A stretch of 64,000 bases of DNA, taken from contig CAKKQC010000023.1 of NCBI GenBank assembly GCA_919901855.1, positions 1 through 64,000 of the forward strand. Direction: 5' to 3'. The position numbers and the translations under genes were made by a program. The notes below the pieces were generated by a model. It was not told the DNA's origin. It made no database searches and worked only from the letters and a program-made list of their open reading frames with translations. The DNA is from a bacterium. Lineage in GTDB: Bacteria; Oederibacteriota; CAKKQC01. Positions 43,110 to 52,658 of this stretch are shown here, piece by piece (position 1 is the stretch's first letter; each line of letters starts with the position of its first letter).

Positions 43110-44695
43110 CAGCCCCCTCCCGCCACGCGCGCGAGCACGGGTCCGACGCCGCTGTTGATGATCGATACGAGCCACCCCGGGAGCATCCCCACCGCCACCA
43201 GGACGGAGGCCAGGATCGTGAGGCACAGGATCTGCACGGGGCTGGCATCGGTGATTTCATCGTAGTGCGGGTTGGTCAAGGGACCCCAGAAGCACTTCTG
43301 GAGCACGCGCAGGACGTAGGCCGCCGTCACCACGATCCCGACGGCCGCGATCGCGCACATGACCCGGTTCATCTGCCAGGCGCCGAGGAAAACCATGAAC
43401 TCGGCCACGAACCCCGAGAGGCCGGGCAGGCCGAGCGAGGCCAGCCCCGCGATGGTGAAGAAGGTCGCGATCACGGGCATCTTGGCCCCCAGCCCGCCGT
43501 ACTCGGCGATCATGCGCGTGTGAGTCTTTTCGTAGGTGAATCCCACGAGGGCGAAGAACATGCCGGTCATGATCCCGTGCGAGAACATCTGCAGCACCGC
43601 CCCGTTCAGCCCCGCGTCGTTGAGCGTGCAGATGCCGAGGATTACGATCCCCATGTGCGAGACGGAGGAGTAGGCGATCACGTACTTGAGGTCCACCTGC
43701 GACATGGCCGAGAACGCGCCGTAGGTGATGTTAACGAGCGTGAAGACCGAGAAGTACGGGAGCCAGAACCGGGCGCCCTCGGGGCACAGCTCGACGCCAA
43801 TGCGGATGATGCCGAACGCGCCGAGTTTCATGAGCACCCCCGCATGCAGCATCGAAACGGCGGTCGGGGCGGAGGCGTGGCCGTCCGGGGACCACGTGTG
43901 CAGGGGCCAGAACCCGGAAAGGATGCCGAACCCGATGAACAGGAACGGGAAGTAGAACTTCTGCACCCCGATCGGGTACGCCGTGCGCCGCATCGCGTCG
44001 AGGCTGAACGTGAGCGTGTGGGCGCCCGGCGCGCCGTAGGTCTCGGTCCCGAAGTACAGCGCGAGGAACCCGACGAGCATGAGCGCGCTACCCATCAAGA
44101 GGTAGAGCGTGAGCTTCATGGCCGAGTACTCCTTGGGCCCGGTCCCCCAGATCCCGATCAGGAGGTACATGGGCAGCACGGCGACCTCGTAGAACAGGAA
44201 GAAGACGAAGAGGTCCTGCGCGGCGAACACGCCGAACACGCCGGTCACGAGGAGCAGGAGAAGCGCGAAGAACTCCCGAGGACGGTGCTCGACCCGCCAC
44301 GAGGCCAGCACGCCGCAGAAGATGATGATCCCCGTCAGCAGCTCCATGGCGACGCCGATCCCGTCAACGGCCAGCAAATAGCTTGCACCCAGCCCCGGAA
44401 TCCACGCCGAGCTCTCGGCGAACTGGAAGGTCGAGACGCCCTCCCCGCGCTGGAACTGCAGGGCGAGGCAGATGGAGAGCACGAGGGCCGCGAACGCGAA
44501 GACGGCCGAGATCCACTTGATGAACCGCTCGTAGCGGTCCGGGATCGCCATCACGATCACGGACGCCGTTGCCGTGACGGCCATGAGGTTCGAGATCCAG
44601 TAGACCGTGTCGCCGGCGAGCTGGAGCCCGACGAACCAGCCCAAACCGGCCAGCGCCGCGGCCACGGTCCCCCATGCGCACACGGTCGTAACCAC
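43109..44695 (-). CDS. nuoM: NADH-quinone oxidoreductase subunit M
   Basis: 528 aa from a GTG start 3 bp after nuoL. It has about 14 membrane helices. Motifs typical of NuoM: FFLFYEVAVLPMYLLIGIWG, with the channel glutamate, and FWPLHTWSPDGHASAPTAVSMLHAGVLMKLGAFG. It is the second antiporter-like proton channel of complex I. The short gap to nuoL and one-base overlap with nuoN indicate co-translation. Confidence 0.95.
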   Translation of the reverse strand: MVTTVCAWGTVAAALAGLGWFVGLQLAGDTVYWISNLMAVTATASVIVMAIPDRYERFIKWISAVFAFAALVLSICLALQFQRGEGVSTFQFAESSAWIPGLGASYLLAVDGIGVAMELLTGIIIFCGVLASWRVEHRPREFFALLLLLVTGVFGVFAAQDLFVFFLFYEVAVLPMYLLIGIWGTGPKEYSAMKLTLYLLMGSALMLVGFLALYFGTETYGAPGAHTLTFSLDAMRRTAYPIGVQKFYFPFLFIGFGILSGFWPLHTWSPDGHASAPTAVSMLHAGVLMKLGAFGIIRIGVELCPEGARFWLPYFSVFTLVNITYGAFSAMSQVDLKYVIAYSSVSHMGIVILGICTLNDAGLNGAVLQMFSHGIMTGMFFALVGFTYEKTHTRMIAEYGGLGAKMPVIATFFTIAGLASLGLPGLSGFVAEFMVFLGAWQMNRVMCAIAAVGIVVTAAYVLRVLQKCFWGPLTNPHYDEITDASPVQILCLTILASVLVAVGMLPGWLVSIINSGVGPVLARVAGGG

Positions 44696-44698
44696 GGC

Positions 44699-46609
44699 CT
44701 ACCTCGCCCCCCCCAGACGCGCGAGCAGGAGCAGCAGGGCCACCCCCCCGAAAACCGCGGCCGCGTAGTGCTGGACCCGGCCGGTCTGGAGGTACCGGAG
44801 CTGCGCCCCCGTCTGCCGGGCCAGCCACGCCACTCCGTTGACCGCCCCGTCCACGACGTTCCGGTCGAACCAGCCGATGCCGGCCGAGAACCGCATCACC
44901 ACGCGGTCGATCAACCAGTCGTACGCCTCGTCCACGTAGTACCGGTGGCGCAGGAGATTGTACACGCCCGGGAACCGGTTCGACAGGGCCTCGGGATCGG
45001 GCGAGCGGTAGACGTACATCCCGGCGGCCAGAAGCAGGCCGGCGAGGGGGACGAGCTGGGTGGCGGCCGCGAGCCCGAGGTGGATGTGGACCTCCTCCAT
45101 CTCCCCGGCGTAGACGAATCGCGCGAAGTCCCAGACCCACCAGCCGACCGCGATCGAGAGGCCCGCGAGGATCACGAGCGGTCCGCGCATGACGAGCGGT
45201 GCTTCGTGCGCGTGGGCGGCGCCGCCGCCCCGGGCCGTGCCGAGGAAGGCGACGAACACGACGCGGCCCATATAGAACGCGGTGCAGAACGATCCGGCGA
45301 CCGCGAGCGCGAAGAGCGCGGGCGAGTAGGCGAGCACATGTACCAGGATTTCGTCCTTGCTGAAGAAGCCCGAGAACGGGAAGAAGCCCGCGAGCGCAAG
45401 CGAGCCGATGGCGAACGTCCAGAATGTCCAGGGCATCGACTTCCGCAGTCCACCCATTTCCCACATGTCGTTCGTATGCACCGCGTGAATGACCGCCCCG
45501 GCGCCGAGGAAGAGCAGGGCCTTGAAGAAGGCGTGCGTGAAGAGGTGGAACATGCCCGCGGTCACGGAGCCCGCCCCGAGCGCGAGCATCATGTAACCGA
45601 GCTGGCTGATCGTCGAATACGCCAGGACCCGCTTGATGTCGTCCTGGACGAGTGCGATCGTCGCCGCGAAGAACGCCGTGATCCCGCCGACCACGGCCAC
45701 CGTGGCCATTGCGTCGGGCGAGCCGTGGAAGATGAACGAGAACCGGGCCACCATGTAGACGCCCGCCGCGACCATGGTGGCGGCGTGAATGAGGGCGGAC
45801 ACGGGGGTCGGACCCTCCATCGCATCGGGCAGCCAGACGTGCAGGGGCACCTGGGCGCTCTTCCCCACCGCCCCGCAGAACAGGAGGAGCGCCGCGAGGG
45901 TGAGGGTTCGGGGATCAAGGAGTCCCGCCCCGATCTTCGCCTGCACCTCCGAGAACTCGAATGATCCCGCCGTCGTGCAGACGAGCAGGACCCCGAGCAG
46001 GAAACCGAGATCCCCCAGCCGCGTCGTCACGAACGCCTTCTTCGCCGCGAAGGCGGGCGCGTCGCGGTCGTACCAGAACCCGATCAGGAGGTAAGAGCAC
46101 AGCCCAACGAGCTCCCAGCATACGAACAGTTGCACGAAGCTGTGGGCCATAACGAGACCGAGCATCGCCGCGCAGAATAGCGAGAGGTAGGCATAGAAGC
46201 GCGACAACCCGGCCTCGCCCGCCATGTATCCCAGCGAATAGATCTGGACCATGAGCGCCACCGTCGTCACCACCAGCAGCATGACCGCGGACAACGGGTC
46301 CACCTGGAGCCCGACCATGGGGTGCAGGGTCCCCGTCGTGAACCACGGCAGGGAGGACGCCAGGACGGTGTCGGGGCCCGCCTTGACCTGCGCGATGAAG
46401 GTCCAGAGCGAGAAAACGAACGAGAGGCCGATCGCGACGACCCCCACCGCCGCGGACAGCAGGCGCCACGGGCGGGTCACGAGCCCGATCACGACGAACG
46501 CGGCCAGCGGCAGGCCCGGGATGAGCCAGAGGTATCCGGGCGCCTCGACGACCGTGATCGCCGGCGCCGCCGCGAGCGCGGAAACGGCGACGGCGCCGGC
46601 GGCTACCAC
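44699..46609 (-). CDS. nuoL: NADH-quinone oxidoreductase subunit L
   Basis: 636 aa from a GTG that overlaps nuoK by 7 bases. An antiporter-like core (FVCWELVGLCSYLLIGFWYDR; VPLHVWLPDAMEGPTPVSALIHAATMVAAGVYMVAR) is followed by the long C-terminal extension that in complex I gives the lateral helix (~490-636). Distal proton channel of the membrane arm. Its length and C-terminal extension distinguish it from nuoM and nuoN. Confidence 0.95.
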   Translation of the reverse strand: MVAAGAVAVSALAAAPAITVVEAPGYLWLIPGLPLAAFVVIGLVTRPWRLLSAAVGVVAIGLSFVFSLWTFIAQVKAGPDTVLASSLPWFTTGTLHPMVGLQVDPLSAVMLLVVTTVALMVQIYSLGYMAGEAGLSRFYAYLSLFCAAMLGLVMAHSFVQLFVCWELVGLCSYLLIGFWYDRDAPAFAAKKAFVTTRLGDLGFLLGVLLVCTTAGSFEFSEVQAKIGAGLLDPRTLTLAALLLFCGAVGKSAQVPLHVWLPDAMEGPTPVSALIHAATMVAAGVYMVARFSFIFHGSPDAMATVAVVGGITAFFAATIALVQDDIKRVLAYSTISQLGYMMLALGAGSVTAGMFHLFTHAFFKALLFLGAGAVIHAVHTNDMWEMGGLRKSMPWTFWTFAIGSLALAGFFPFSGFFSKDEILVHVLAYSPALFALAVAGSFCTAFYMGRVVFVAFLGTARGGGAAHAHEAPLVMRGPLVILAGLSIAVGWWVWDFARFVYAGEMEEVHIHLGLAAATQLVPLAGLLLAAGMYVYRSPDPEALSNRFPGVYNLLRHRYYVDEAYDWLIDRVVMRFSAGIGWFDRNVVDGAVNGVAWLARQTGAQLRYLQTGRVQHYAAAVFGGVALLLLLARLGGAR

Positions 46610-46914
46610 TTGAGCGCCGTGAAGCGGTCGAGCGCCGCCGACTTCAGGGCCCGGTACAGGGCCAGGATGATTGCGAGACCCACGATCGCCTCCGCGGCCG
46701 CGATCGCGATGATGAAGATCGCGAAGACCTGGCCCGACGCCGCCTGCGGATTGCCCTGCAGGCGCGAAAACGTCACGAAGTTGAGGGACGCGGCGTTCAG
46801 CATGAGCTCGATCGAGATCAGGACCGCGATCGCGTGCCGCCGCGCCAGGGCCCCGTAGATGCCGAGCCCGAACAGCAGGCTGGCCACGACGGCGTAGGCC
46901 TTGACGGTCAGCAC
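46603..46914 (-). CDS. nuoK: NADH-quinone oxidoreductase subunit K
   Basis: 103 aa, three membrane helices, the standard NuoK size. The conserved glutamates lie in IELMLNAASLNFV (helix 2) and AAAEAIVGLAIILAL (helix 3). The start is a GTG overlapping nuoJ by 7 bases. It is a small core subunit between NuoJ and the antiporter-like subunits in the proton path. Confidence 0.95.
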   Translation of the reverse strand: MLTVKAYAVVASLLFGLGIYGALARRHAIAVLISIELMLNAASLNFVTFSRLQGNPQAASGQVFAIFIIAIAAAEAIVGLAIILALYRALKSAALDRFTALKW

Positions 46915-47438
46915 GAACCGTCCTCCGGCCGGCCCGAACCGCTCGAATCCCGCGGGTCGTCCCGGGCGATCACCAGACCCCCGACCAGCGCCACCAGCAG
47001 GAGCAGGGACACGGCCTCGAACGGAACGAGAAACTGGTTCAGCAGGGAGCCGCCCAGGTCCCGGGCGGAGACGGCCGCCGGCGGCGGGTCCACGAAGGGC
47101 GCCCGCACCACGGCCCAGGCGGTTGCCAGGGCAAGCACCGTCCCGAGGACGATCCCGGGCATCACGAGGCCCCGGTTCAACGTGACCCGCAGGACCGAGC
47201 CCTCGCGCTCGGTCAGCATGATCGCGAAGATGATGAGGACCGAGACGCCGCCGACATAGACGAGGACCTGGACGACGGCCAGGAACTCCGCCCGCTGGAG
47301 CAGGAACAACCCCGCCACCCCGAATAGCGAGAGCATGAGCCCGAGCGCCGCACGGAAGACGTTGCGAACCACGACGGCGAGGAATCCGCCCGCCAGCGCC
47401 ATCAGCGCGAATACCGCGAAGGCCGCCTCAGCGGGCAT
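46908..47438 (-). CDS. nuoJ: NADH-quinone oxidoreductase subunit J
   Basis: 176 aa with five membrane helices; LQRAEFLAVVQVLVYVGGVSVLIIFAIML is the diagnostic NuoJ helix 2-3 segment. A GGGAGG ribosome site stands before the ATG although the gene overlaps nuoH by 11 bases. It directly follows nuoH: the nuoI gene that usually lies between them is absent. The C-terminal tail is short and charged. Confidence 0.93.
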   Translation of the reverse strand: MPAEAAFAVFALMALAGGFLAVVVRNVFRAALGLMLSLFGVAGLFLLQRAEFLAVVQVLVYVGGVSVLIIFAIMLTEREGSVLRVTLNRGLVMPGIVLGTVLALATAWAVVRAPFVDPPPAAVSARDLGGSLLNQFLVPFEAVSLLLLVALVGGLVIARDDPRDSSGSGRPEDGSC

Positions 47439-48675
47439 GGACCACCTCCCGCGGCCGGTTCATGCGGGCGAACTCGCGCTCGATCAGCGCCGACAGCCCC
47501 AGCCATCCCGCGCCCAGGAGGCCCCCGCATACCCCCCACGCCGCCAACCATCTCCCCACCGACGGCGGCGGAACGCCCGGCCCCGCGGCCAGCATGAAGT
47601 GCCAGATCGCCGCGGCCACGATCACCAGGAGGCTCATGGGAAACAGGAACTTCCACGCGAATCCGAGAAGCTGATCGATCCGGAGGCGCGGGAAGGTCCC
47701 CCGGAACCACATGAACAGGAAGAACATGGCGTAGAGCTTGAGATGGAACCAGGCCCAGGAAGGCACCACCCCCGCGACTCCCTGCAGGAAGCCGGGCAGG
47801 TAGGGTTGGGGACCCTGCCAGCCGCCGAGGAAGACCGTGGCCGCCAGCCCGCCGGAGGCGAAAGTGCCAAGGAACTCGGCCATCTGGAACATCGCGAACT
47901 TCATCCCCGTGAACTCCGTGTGGAACCCCGCGGCCAGCTCGGACTCCGCCTCGGCCAGGTCGAACGGCGTGCGGTTCGCCTCCGCGGCTCCGGCGAGGAC
48001 GAAAACCACGAAAGCCGCCAACCCCCAGGGCGTTCCGATGAACCAGCCGGACGCCTGGGCGTCCACGATCGACGCCGTGGACATCGTCCCCGAGGACATT
48101 ACGACCGCCACGAGCACCACGACCATCGGGATCTCGTAGGAGAGGATCTGGGCCGCTGCCCGCATGCTGCCCAGCACGGGATACTTCGACCGGGAGCTCC
48201 AGCCCGCGGCGATCACGAGCGGGGTCTGCACCGCCGACATGCCGAGGAAGAAGAGGAGTCCGACGTTGAGGTCAAGAGCCGTCATGTCGCGCCCGAACGG
48301 CAGAACGAGGAAGAGCATGAAGACCGGCGCCGTCGCGAGCGCCGGAATCAGGAAGTGCATGACCACATCGGCGTCGCGGGGCACGATGTCCTCCTTGAGG
48401 AACATCTTGATGCCGTCCGCGATGGGCTGCAGCAACCCCGCGGGCCCGACGCGGTTCGGCCCGTAGCGGTCCTGGAACCTCGCCACGGTCTTCCGCTCGA
48501 GCCACGTCAGGAACATCATCGTCACCGGCGCGAACACCAGGATGGCCGCCGAGATCACGAGGGCGGACACGAGCGGACTCAATGCCGCGTACCACGCGTT
48601 CGGCAGGAGAGTCGAGAGCACGTTAAGCAGGAACCGCTTCCCCTCGACGAAGATCCCGTCCAACGCGCCCGTCAC
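47428..48675 (-). CDS. nuoH: NADH-quinone oxidoreductase subunit H
   Basis: 415 aa from the GTG at 48675, 4 bases after the nuoA stop; a longer start at 48714 would overlap nuoA. Eight or nine helices with the quinone-site loop LERKTVARFQDRYGPNRVGPAGLLQPIADGIKMFLKED, and EANRTPFDLAEAESELAAGFHTEF with its conserved acidic residues. NuoH links the peripheral arm to the membrane arm and forms the quinone chamber. About 70 extra residues at the C-terminus form additional helices. Confidence 0.95.
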   Translation of the reverse strand: MTGALDGIFVEGKRFLLNVLSTLLPNAWYAALSPLVSALVISAAILVFAPVTMMFLTWLERKTVARFQDRYGPNRVGPAGLLQPIADGIKMFLKEDIVPRDADVVMHFLIPALATAPVFMLFLVLPFGRDMTALDLNVGLLFFLGMSAVQTPLVIAAGWSSRSKYPVLGSMRAAAQILSYEIPMVVVLVAVVMSSGTMSTASIVDAQASGWFIGTPWGLAAFVVFVLAGAAEANRTPFDLAEAESELAAGFHTEFTGMKFAMFQMAEFLGTFASGGLAATVFLGGWQGPQPYLPGFLQGVAGVVPSWAWFHLKLYAMFFLFMWFRGTFPRLRIDQLLGFAWKFLFPMSLLVIVAAAIWHFMLAAGPGVPPPSVGRWLAAWGVCGGLLGAGWLGLSALIEREFARMNRPREVVHAR

Positions 48676-48679
48676 GGTG

Positions 48680-49042
48680 TCACTCCCATTCGAGCGCCCG
48701 GTTCCGCCAGGCATAGGCCCAGGCGAGGACGAGCAGCCCTATGAACACCATCGCCTCCACGAACCCGGCAGCGCCCGCATCCTTGAAGACCATGGCCCAC
48801 GGATACAGGAAGAGGGACTCCACGTCGAAGACGAGGAAGACGAGCGCGTAGAGGTAGAACTGGATCCGGAACTGCCCCCACGGGTCGCCCGCCTCGACCG
48901 CGCCGCACTCGTAGGGCGAGGACTTGACCCGCCCCGGGTTCCGAGGGGCGACGAGCCGGGTGGCCACGAGCGCGCCCACGGGGCCTCCGATGGCAAGTGC
49001 AGCGAAGACGCCGAGGAGGAGAACGGGGTCGGCGATCGTCAC
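48680..49042 (-). CDS. nuoA: NADH-quinone oxidoreductase subunit A
   Basis: 120 aa with three membrane helices. Family motif SSPYECGAVEAGDPWGQFRIQFYLYALVFLVFDVESLFLYPWA, including the conserved cysteine and acidic pair. It starts within the ridA stop (ATGA overlap) and is followed by nuoH. The usual followers nuoB, C, D, E, F, G and I are missing from this cluster, so any peripheral arm must be encoded elsewhere. Confidence 0.95.
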   Translation of the reverse strand: MTIADPVLLLGVFAALAIGGPVGALVATRLVAPRNPGRVKSSPYECGAVEAGDPWGQFRIQFYLYALVFLVFDVESLFLYPWAMVFKDAGAAGFVEAMVFIGLLVLAWAYAWRNRALEWE

Positions 49043-49425
49043 GAGCCCAGGTACGCCACGACGTCGATCGCCAGCACGGCATCCTTGGGCAGGCGCGACA
49101 CCTCGACCGTCGACCGCGCCGGCTTCTCCCCGGGGAAGAACTCGGCGTACACCTCGTTCATCTGGCCGAAATCGTCGAGATTCTTCAGGAACACGGTGAC
49201 CTTCACGATGTGCGCCAGCGTGGCCCCCGATCCCTCGACTACCGCCTTGATGTTCTCCATGACCCTGCGGGTTTGACCTCTGACACCCGAACGGATGAGC
49301 GTGCCCGTCATCGGGTCGAAGGGCAACTGGGCCGAGACGTGGAGGAAGTCGCCCGCGCGCACGCCCTGGGAGTAGGGCCCGACCGGCTGCGGCGCCTGCG
49401 AGGTCAAAATGGTCTGTCTGGGCAT
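49039..49425 (-). CDS. ridA: RidA-family enamine/imine deaminase
   Basis: 128 aa, the full family length. Motifs: PVGPYSQGVRAGDFLHVSAQLPFDP, then the substrate-binding arginine near the end in KPARSTVEVSRLPKDAVLAIDVVAYL. RidA hydrolyses reactive 2-aminoacrylate and related imines made by PLP enzymes, preventing damage. Its coupling to nuoA (4-base overlap) is not the common arrangement and may only reflect shared expression. A GATACT hexamer lies 6 bp upstream of the ATG. Confidence 0.88.
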   Translation of the reverse strand: MPRQTILTSQAPQPVGPYSQGVRAGDFLHVSAQLPFDPMTGTLIRSGVRGQTRRVMENIKAVVEGSGATLAHIVKVTVFLKNLDDFGQMNEVYAEFFPGEKPARSTVEVSRLPKDAVLAIDVVAYLGS

Positions 49426-49431
49426 GGCGCT

Positions 49432-49437
49432 AGTATC
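49432..49437 (-). promoter_or_regulatory. Candidate -10 box of the ridA-nuo operon
   Basis: GATACT on the minus strand, 6 bases before the ridA ATG, in the 30-bp gap after the O-antigen ligase-like gene. Same very short spacing as other -10 candidates in the window. Confidence 0.35.
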
Positions 49438-49455
49438 TCACATCACCGCAAGGAA

Positions 49456-51264
49456 TCAGCGGGCCCGGCGAAGACGTCGCCCCCCTTCGCGGGCCAATCC
49501 CTCCAGGCTCTGCCGGGCCCCTGCCAGCTCCGGGTTCTCGCGCAACGCGCGACGCCACGCCGCCGCTGCGCCCGCGCGATCTCCGCGCAGGAAGGCGATA
49601 TTCCCGAGCGTGTGCCAGCTCTCCGACTGGTGCGCATTCAGCCGGATCGCCTCCCGGCAGGCCGCATCCGCCTCGTCCAGCCTCCCCTGCCGGGCCAGCG
49701 CGAGCCCGAGCTGGTTCCAGGTGGCCGGCAGGCCCGGGGCGTCCGCGAGGGAAGCCCGGGCCCACTTCTCGGCCTCCGGCAGGCGCCCGAGGGAGTAGGC
49801 GGCCAGGGCCGCATTGCCGGCCGCGCGCGACCGCCCGTCCCATATCCCCCAGGCATTGTAGCTCCGCTCCGCGCAGACCCCGGTCTCCGGCCACCGGCTA
49901 GCCGCCGCGAAGTCCCCCGAGAGCTTGAGCCAGCCGTCGGCAACGAGCTGGCGGCCCATGCCCCCCCCCACGAGCAGGACCGCCGCAATGAACACCCACC
50001 CGCCCCGCCGCGGCGCCGCCATCGCCGCGGCCGGCAACCGGGACCCGCGCGATGCCAGCCACGCGAACGAGAACCAGACCCAACCCTGCGCCGGGACGAG
50101 ATACCAGGGAAAGTTCACCTGCGCGTCGACGACCAGGGCCACGAGACCCAGCAGTACCGGGAGCGCCTCGGGGTCTCCGGTCCGGTGCGCGTTCCACCCG
50201 AGCCGCCAGAAGACGGCAAGCAGCCAGACCACGATCCCGAGGCCCACGACTCCGGCCTCGGAGGCGAGCTGGAGAATGTCATTGTGCGCGTTCTCGCTGA
50301 AGAACCACGGGCGGTCGGGATTCTCGGCCAGGAGCCGCGCGTGGTATTCGGGATACTTGCCCGCGTAGGATCCGGGACCGGCCCCGAGGAGCGGACGGTC
50401 CCGGACCATCCACATCGTCGCCCGCCACATCATGATCCGGCCCGTCGCGTCGAAGTGCCCGGTCGAGAACATGGCGGCCATGCGCGCCCGCCCCTGCCCG
50501 TGGACGGCGAGGTAGCCCGCGGCCACCAGCACCGCGATCGCCGCGGCCGACGCCATCCGGCGCGTGACCACGAGCCGGCCGCCCCCCGCCCGCCAGAGGA
50601 TCGGCGCCGCCACGGCCGCGGCGGCGACCCCGAGCCACGCGCCGCGCGACTGCGCGATCAGAAGCGCGAGTCCGGTCACGGCCGTGGCGGCCCACCAGTG
50701 CGCGTTCCCGCGCGAGAGCACCCGGGCGACCATGAGGGGAAAGACCGCCACGAGGTAGGCCGCCAGAAAGTCCGGGTTCCCCATCGTCGAGAACGGCCGC
50801 AGGCCGCGGGTCTCCATTCCGCCTGCGAGGTCCGACCAGAAGAACTGGATGAGGCTGTAAGCCGCGCTCACGGCGCCCGCCGCCGCCATCGCCACCGGAA
50901 GCGGCACCCCTTCATCGCGGCGGACGAGACGGCTGCCCATGAGGGCGAGGAGGGCAAACGCGATCCACCGCAACGACTCCAACATCGGACCTGGCGCCCC
51001 CAGTCCGGGATGCGCGACGACGCCGAAGGCGGCAATCAGGATCACGCCCCATACGGGCCACCCCCAGACCGGCCATCGCGCTGCGGGAGCGGTCCATTCC
51101 GGCCAGGCGGCCCACGCGACCAGGCCCACCAGCACGCCGACCAGCAGGAGGGTCTGGGGCAGCTTGAACGCGTCCTCGAACGGGGGCCAGAACGCGAGCG
51201 GCAGGAGAATGGCGCCCCACAGGAGGACGATCCGGTTCAGCCGCCGCTGAACCGCGGCTACCAC
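49456..51264 (-). CDS. O-antigen ligase/polymerase-like membrane protein with TPR tail
   Basis: 602 aa from the GTG at 51264, 5 bp after the TPR gene stop (the frame runs further upstream but without a start that avoids the TPR gene). About 11 membrane helices lie in ~15-430, with the Wzy_C signature PLLGAGPGSYAGKYPEYHARLL...ENAHNDILQLASEAGVVGLG. Three TPR-like repeats follow (~490-590, e.g. AREALAGA-type helices, NQLGLALARQGRLDEADAACREAIRLNAHQSESWHTLGNIAF). WaaL/Wzy-like proteins join or polymerise lipid-linked glycans on the periplasmic side. The exact activity is unresolved. Confidence 0.7.
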   Translation of the reverse strand: MVAAVQRRLNRIVLLWGAILLPLAFWPPFEDAFKLPQTLLLVGVLVGLVAWAAWPEWTAPAARWPVWGWPVWGVILIAAFGVVAHPGLGAPGPMLESLRWIAFALLALMGSRLVRRDEGVPLPVAMAAAGAVSAAYSLIQFFWSDLAGGMETRGLRPFSTMGNPDFLAAYLVAVFPLMVARVLSRGNAHWWAATAVTGLALLIAQSRGAWLGVAAAAVAAPILWRAGGGRLVVTRRMASAAAIAVLVAAGYLAVHGQGRARMAAMFSTGHFDATGRIMMWRATMWMVRDRPLLGAGPGSYAGKYPEYHARLLAENPDRPWFFSENAHNDILQLASEAGVVGLGIVVWLLAVFWRLGWNAHRTGDPEALPVLLGLVALVVDAQVNFPWYLVPAQGWVWFSFAWLASRGSRLPAAAMAAPRRGGWVFIAAVLLVGGGMGRQLVADGWLKLSGDFAAASRWPETGVCAERSYNAWGIWDGRSRAAGNAALAAYSLGRLPEAEKWARASLADAPGLPATWNQLGLALARQGRLDEADAACREAIRLNAHQSESWHTLGNIAFLRGDRAGAAAAWRRALRENPELAGARQSLEGLAREGGRRLRRAR

Positions 51265-51269
51265 CGTCG

Positions 51270-52658
51270 TTACCCGACCTTCCGCTGGCGGGCCTTGAGG
51301 GTCTTGATCTGCGCCCGGACCTTCTCCATGGCGTCCTGGTCCGTGCTGACGGTGAGGAAGATCTCGTAGTTGCGCTGGGCCGAGATGAGGTCGCCGGACG
51401 ATTCGTAGGCCCACCCCAGGTTCACGTAGACGTCGTCCAGATTCGGGTCCCGGGACAGCGCCTTCTCGTAGGCCCCGATCGCGTCGCGCCACTGCGACCG
51501 CGAGCTGTAGACATCCCCGAGGTACCGGTACCCGGCCGCGAGGTTGGGGTCCAGCTCGAGGGCCTTCCGGGCCGACCGCTCGGCCTCGTCCTTGTCGCCG
51601 TTCTGCAGGGCGATCCACGACATCTGCGTGAGGTATCCGGGCTCCTTCGGATTTCCGCGAATGGCTTTCCGCAGCATCACCATGGCCTCCGTGAGCTTCC
51701 CCTGCCGGGCCAGCGCCACAGCGAGCTGGGCCTGCGACGAATCCGCAGGCTTGATCTTGAGATCCAGGGCGCGCCGGAAGTGCGTCTCGGCTTCGCGCGC
51801 ATCCGCGAGCTGGAGCTTGATCATGCCGATGGAATAGTGCGCCTCGGGGGTTTCCTTGATCGCGAGCGCGTTCCGGTACTCGTCCGCCGAGTGTTTGAGG
51901 TCGCGCATCATGAAGTAGTAGTGCCCGTACATCATGTGCGACTCGAACGGCTTCTTCATGTCCTGATAGAAGGAGCCCATGACCCCGTACGGCAGGCCGT
52001 TCCCCGGGGACGCCGCCGCGGCGTTCTCGAGGAGGGCGAAGGCCTCGGGCACATTGCCCATCTCGTAGTAGACGGATGCTTTCCCCACCATCGCCCCCGC
52101 GTGCTTCGGTTCGATACGCAGCGCCTCCTCGAATTCGCGCAGCGCCTTGTCGTTGCGCCCCTTCCCCCGCAGGGCCACCCCGTGACCGTAGTGCAGGTCG
52201 GCGTTCTGCGAGTCGTTCTTGAGCCCCCGTTCGTAGACCGCGACCGCCTCGTCCCACCGGCGGTCGTAGAGCAGGATCTCCCCGATCCGCGTCAGCGCGA
52301 GCGTGTGGAACGTCTTGAGCTCGGGCGTGGCGTAGGTCGCCTTGAGGACGCCCTCGAACCGTTCCACGGCAGTCTTCCGCCTGCCCAACTGCATGGCGGC
52401 GAATCCCGCTCCGTAGAGCGCCTCGGGATGCCCCGGCCTCAGCTCGAGCGCCTTGAGGAACGAGCGTTCCGCCACCTTGAACCGGCCCACGGAAATCGCA
52501 TCCTTCCCCGCCGCGACCTGCGTATCGAAGTCGTCACCCCGGGCCGGACCGGCTGCCGACAGGGCGAGGAGTCCCGCGAGGAACAGGGCGGAACTGCAGG
52601 CCGTCCGACGGCCTGTGGCGGCGTGGGCGTTCCGCCCACGCCGTCTATCGGTGCGCAT
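51270..52658 (-). CDS. Exported TPR-repeat protein
   Basis: 462 aa. After a signal peptide (SSALFLAGLLALSAAGPARG) come about ten 34-residue TPR units from ~45 to 450 (e.g. AERSFLKALELRPGHPEALYGAGFAAMQLGRRKTAVERFEGVL and EAHYSIGMIKLQLADAREAETHFRRALDL). TPR proteins are docking platforms; this one is predicted periplasmic. It overlaps the end of rpe by 14 bases and is followed 5 bp later by the ligase-like membrane protein, which also carries TPRs, so the two may act in the same envelope complex. Confidence 0.7.
   Translation of the reverse strand: MRTDRRRGRNAHAATGRRTACSSALFLAGLLALSAAGPARGDDFDTQVAAGKDAISVGRFKVAERSFLKALELRPGHPEALYGAGFAAMQLGRRKTAVERFEGVLKATYATPELKTFHTLALTRIGEILLYDRRWDEAVAVYERGLKNDSQNADLHYGHGVALRGKGRNDKALREFEEALRIEPKHAGAMVGKASVYYEMGNVPEAFALLENAAAASPGNGLPYGVMGSFYQDMKKPFESHMMYGHYYFMMRDLKHSADEYRNALAIKETPEAHYSIGMIKLQLADAREAETHFRRALDLKIKPADSSQAQLAVALARQGKLTEAMVMLRKAIRGNPKEPGYLTQMSWIALQNGDKDEAERSARKALELDPNLAAGYRYLGDVYSSRSQWRDAIGAYEKALSRDPNLDDVYVNLGWAYESSGDLISAQRNYEIFLTVSTDQDAMEKVRAQIKTLKARQRKVG

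Noticed and set aside
43265-45964. 899-codon open frame antisense to nuoM and nuoL
   Set aside because: It is a shadow of membrane-protein codons: highly charged, no domain recognised, and both sense genes are well-supported.
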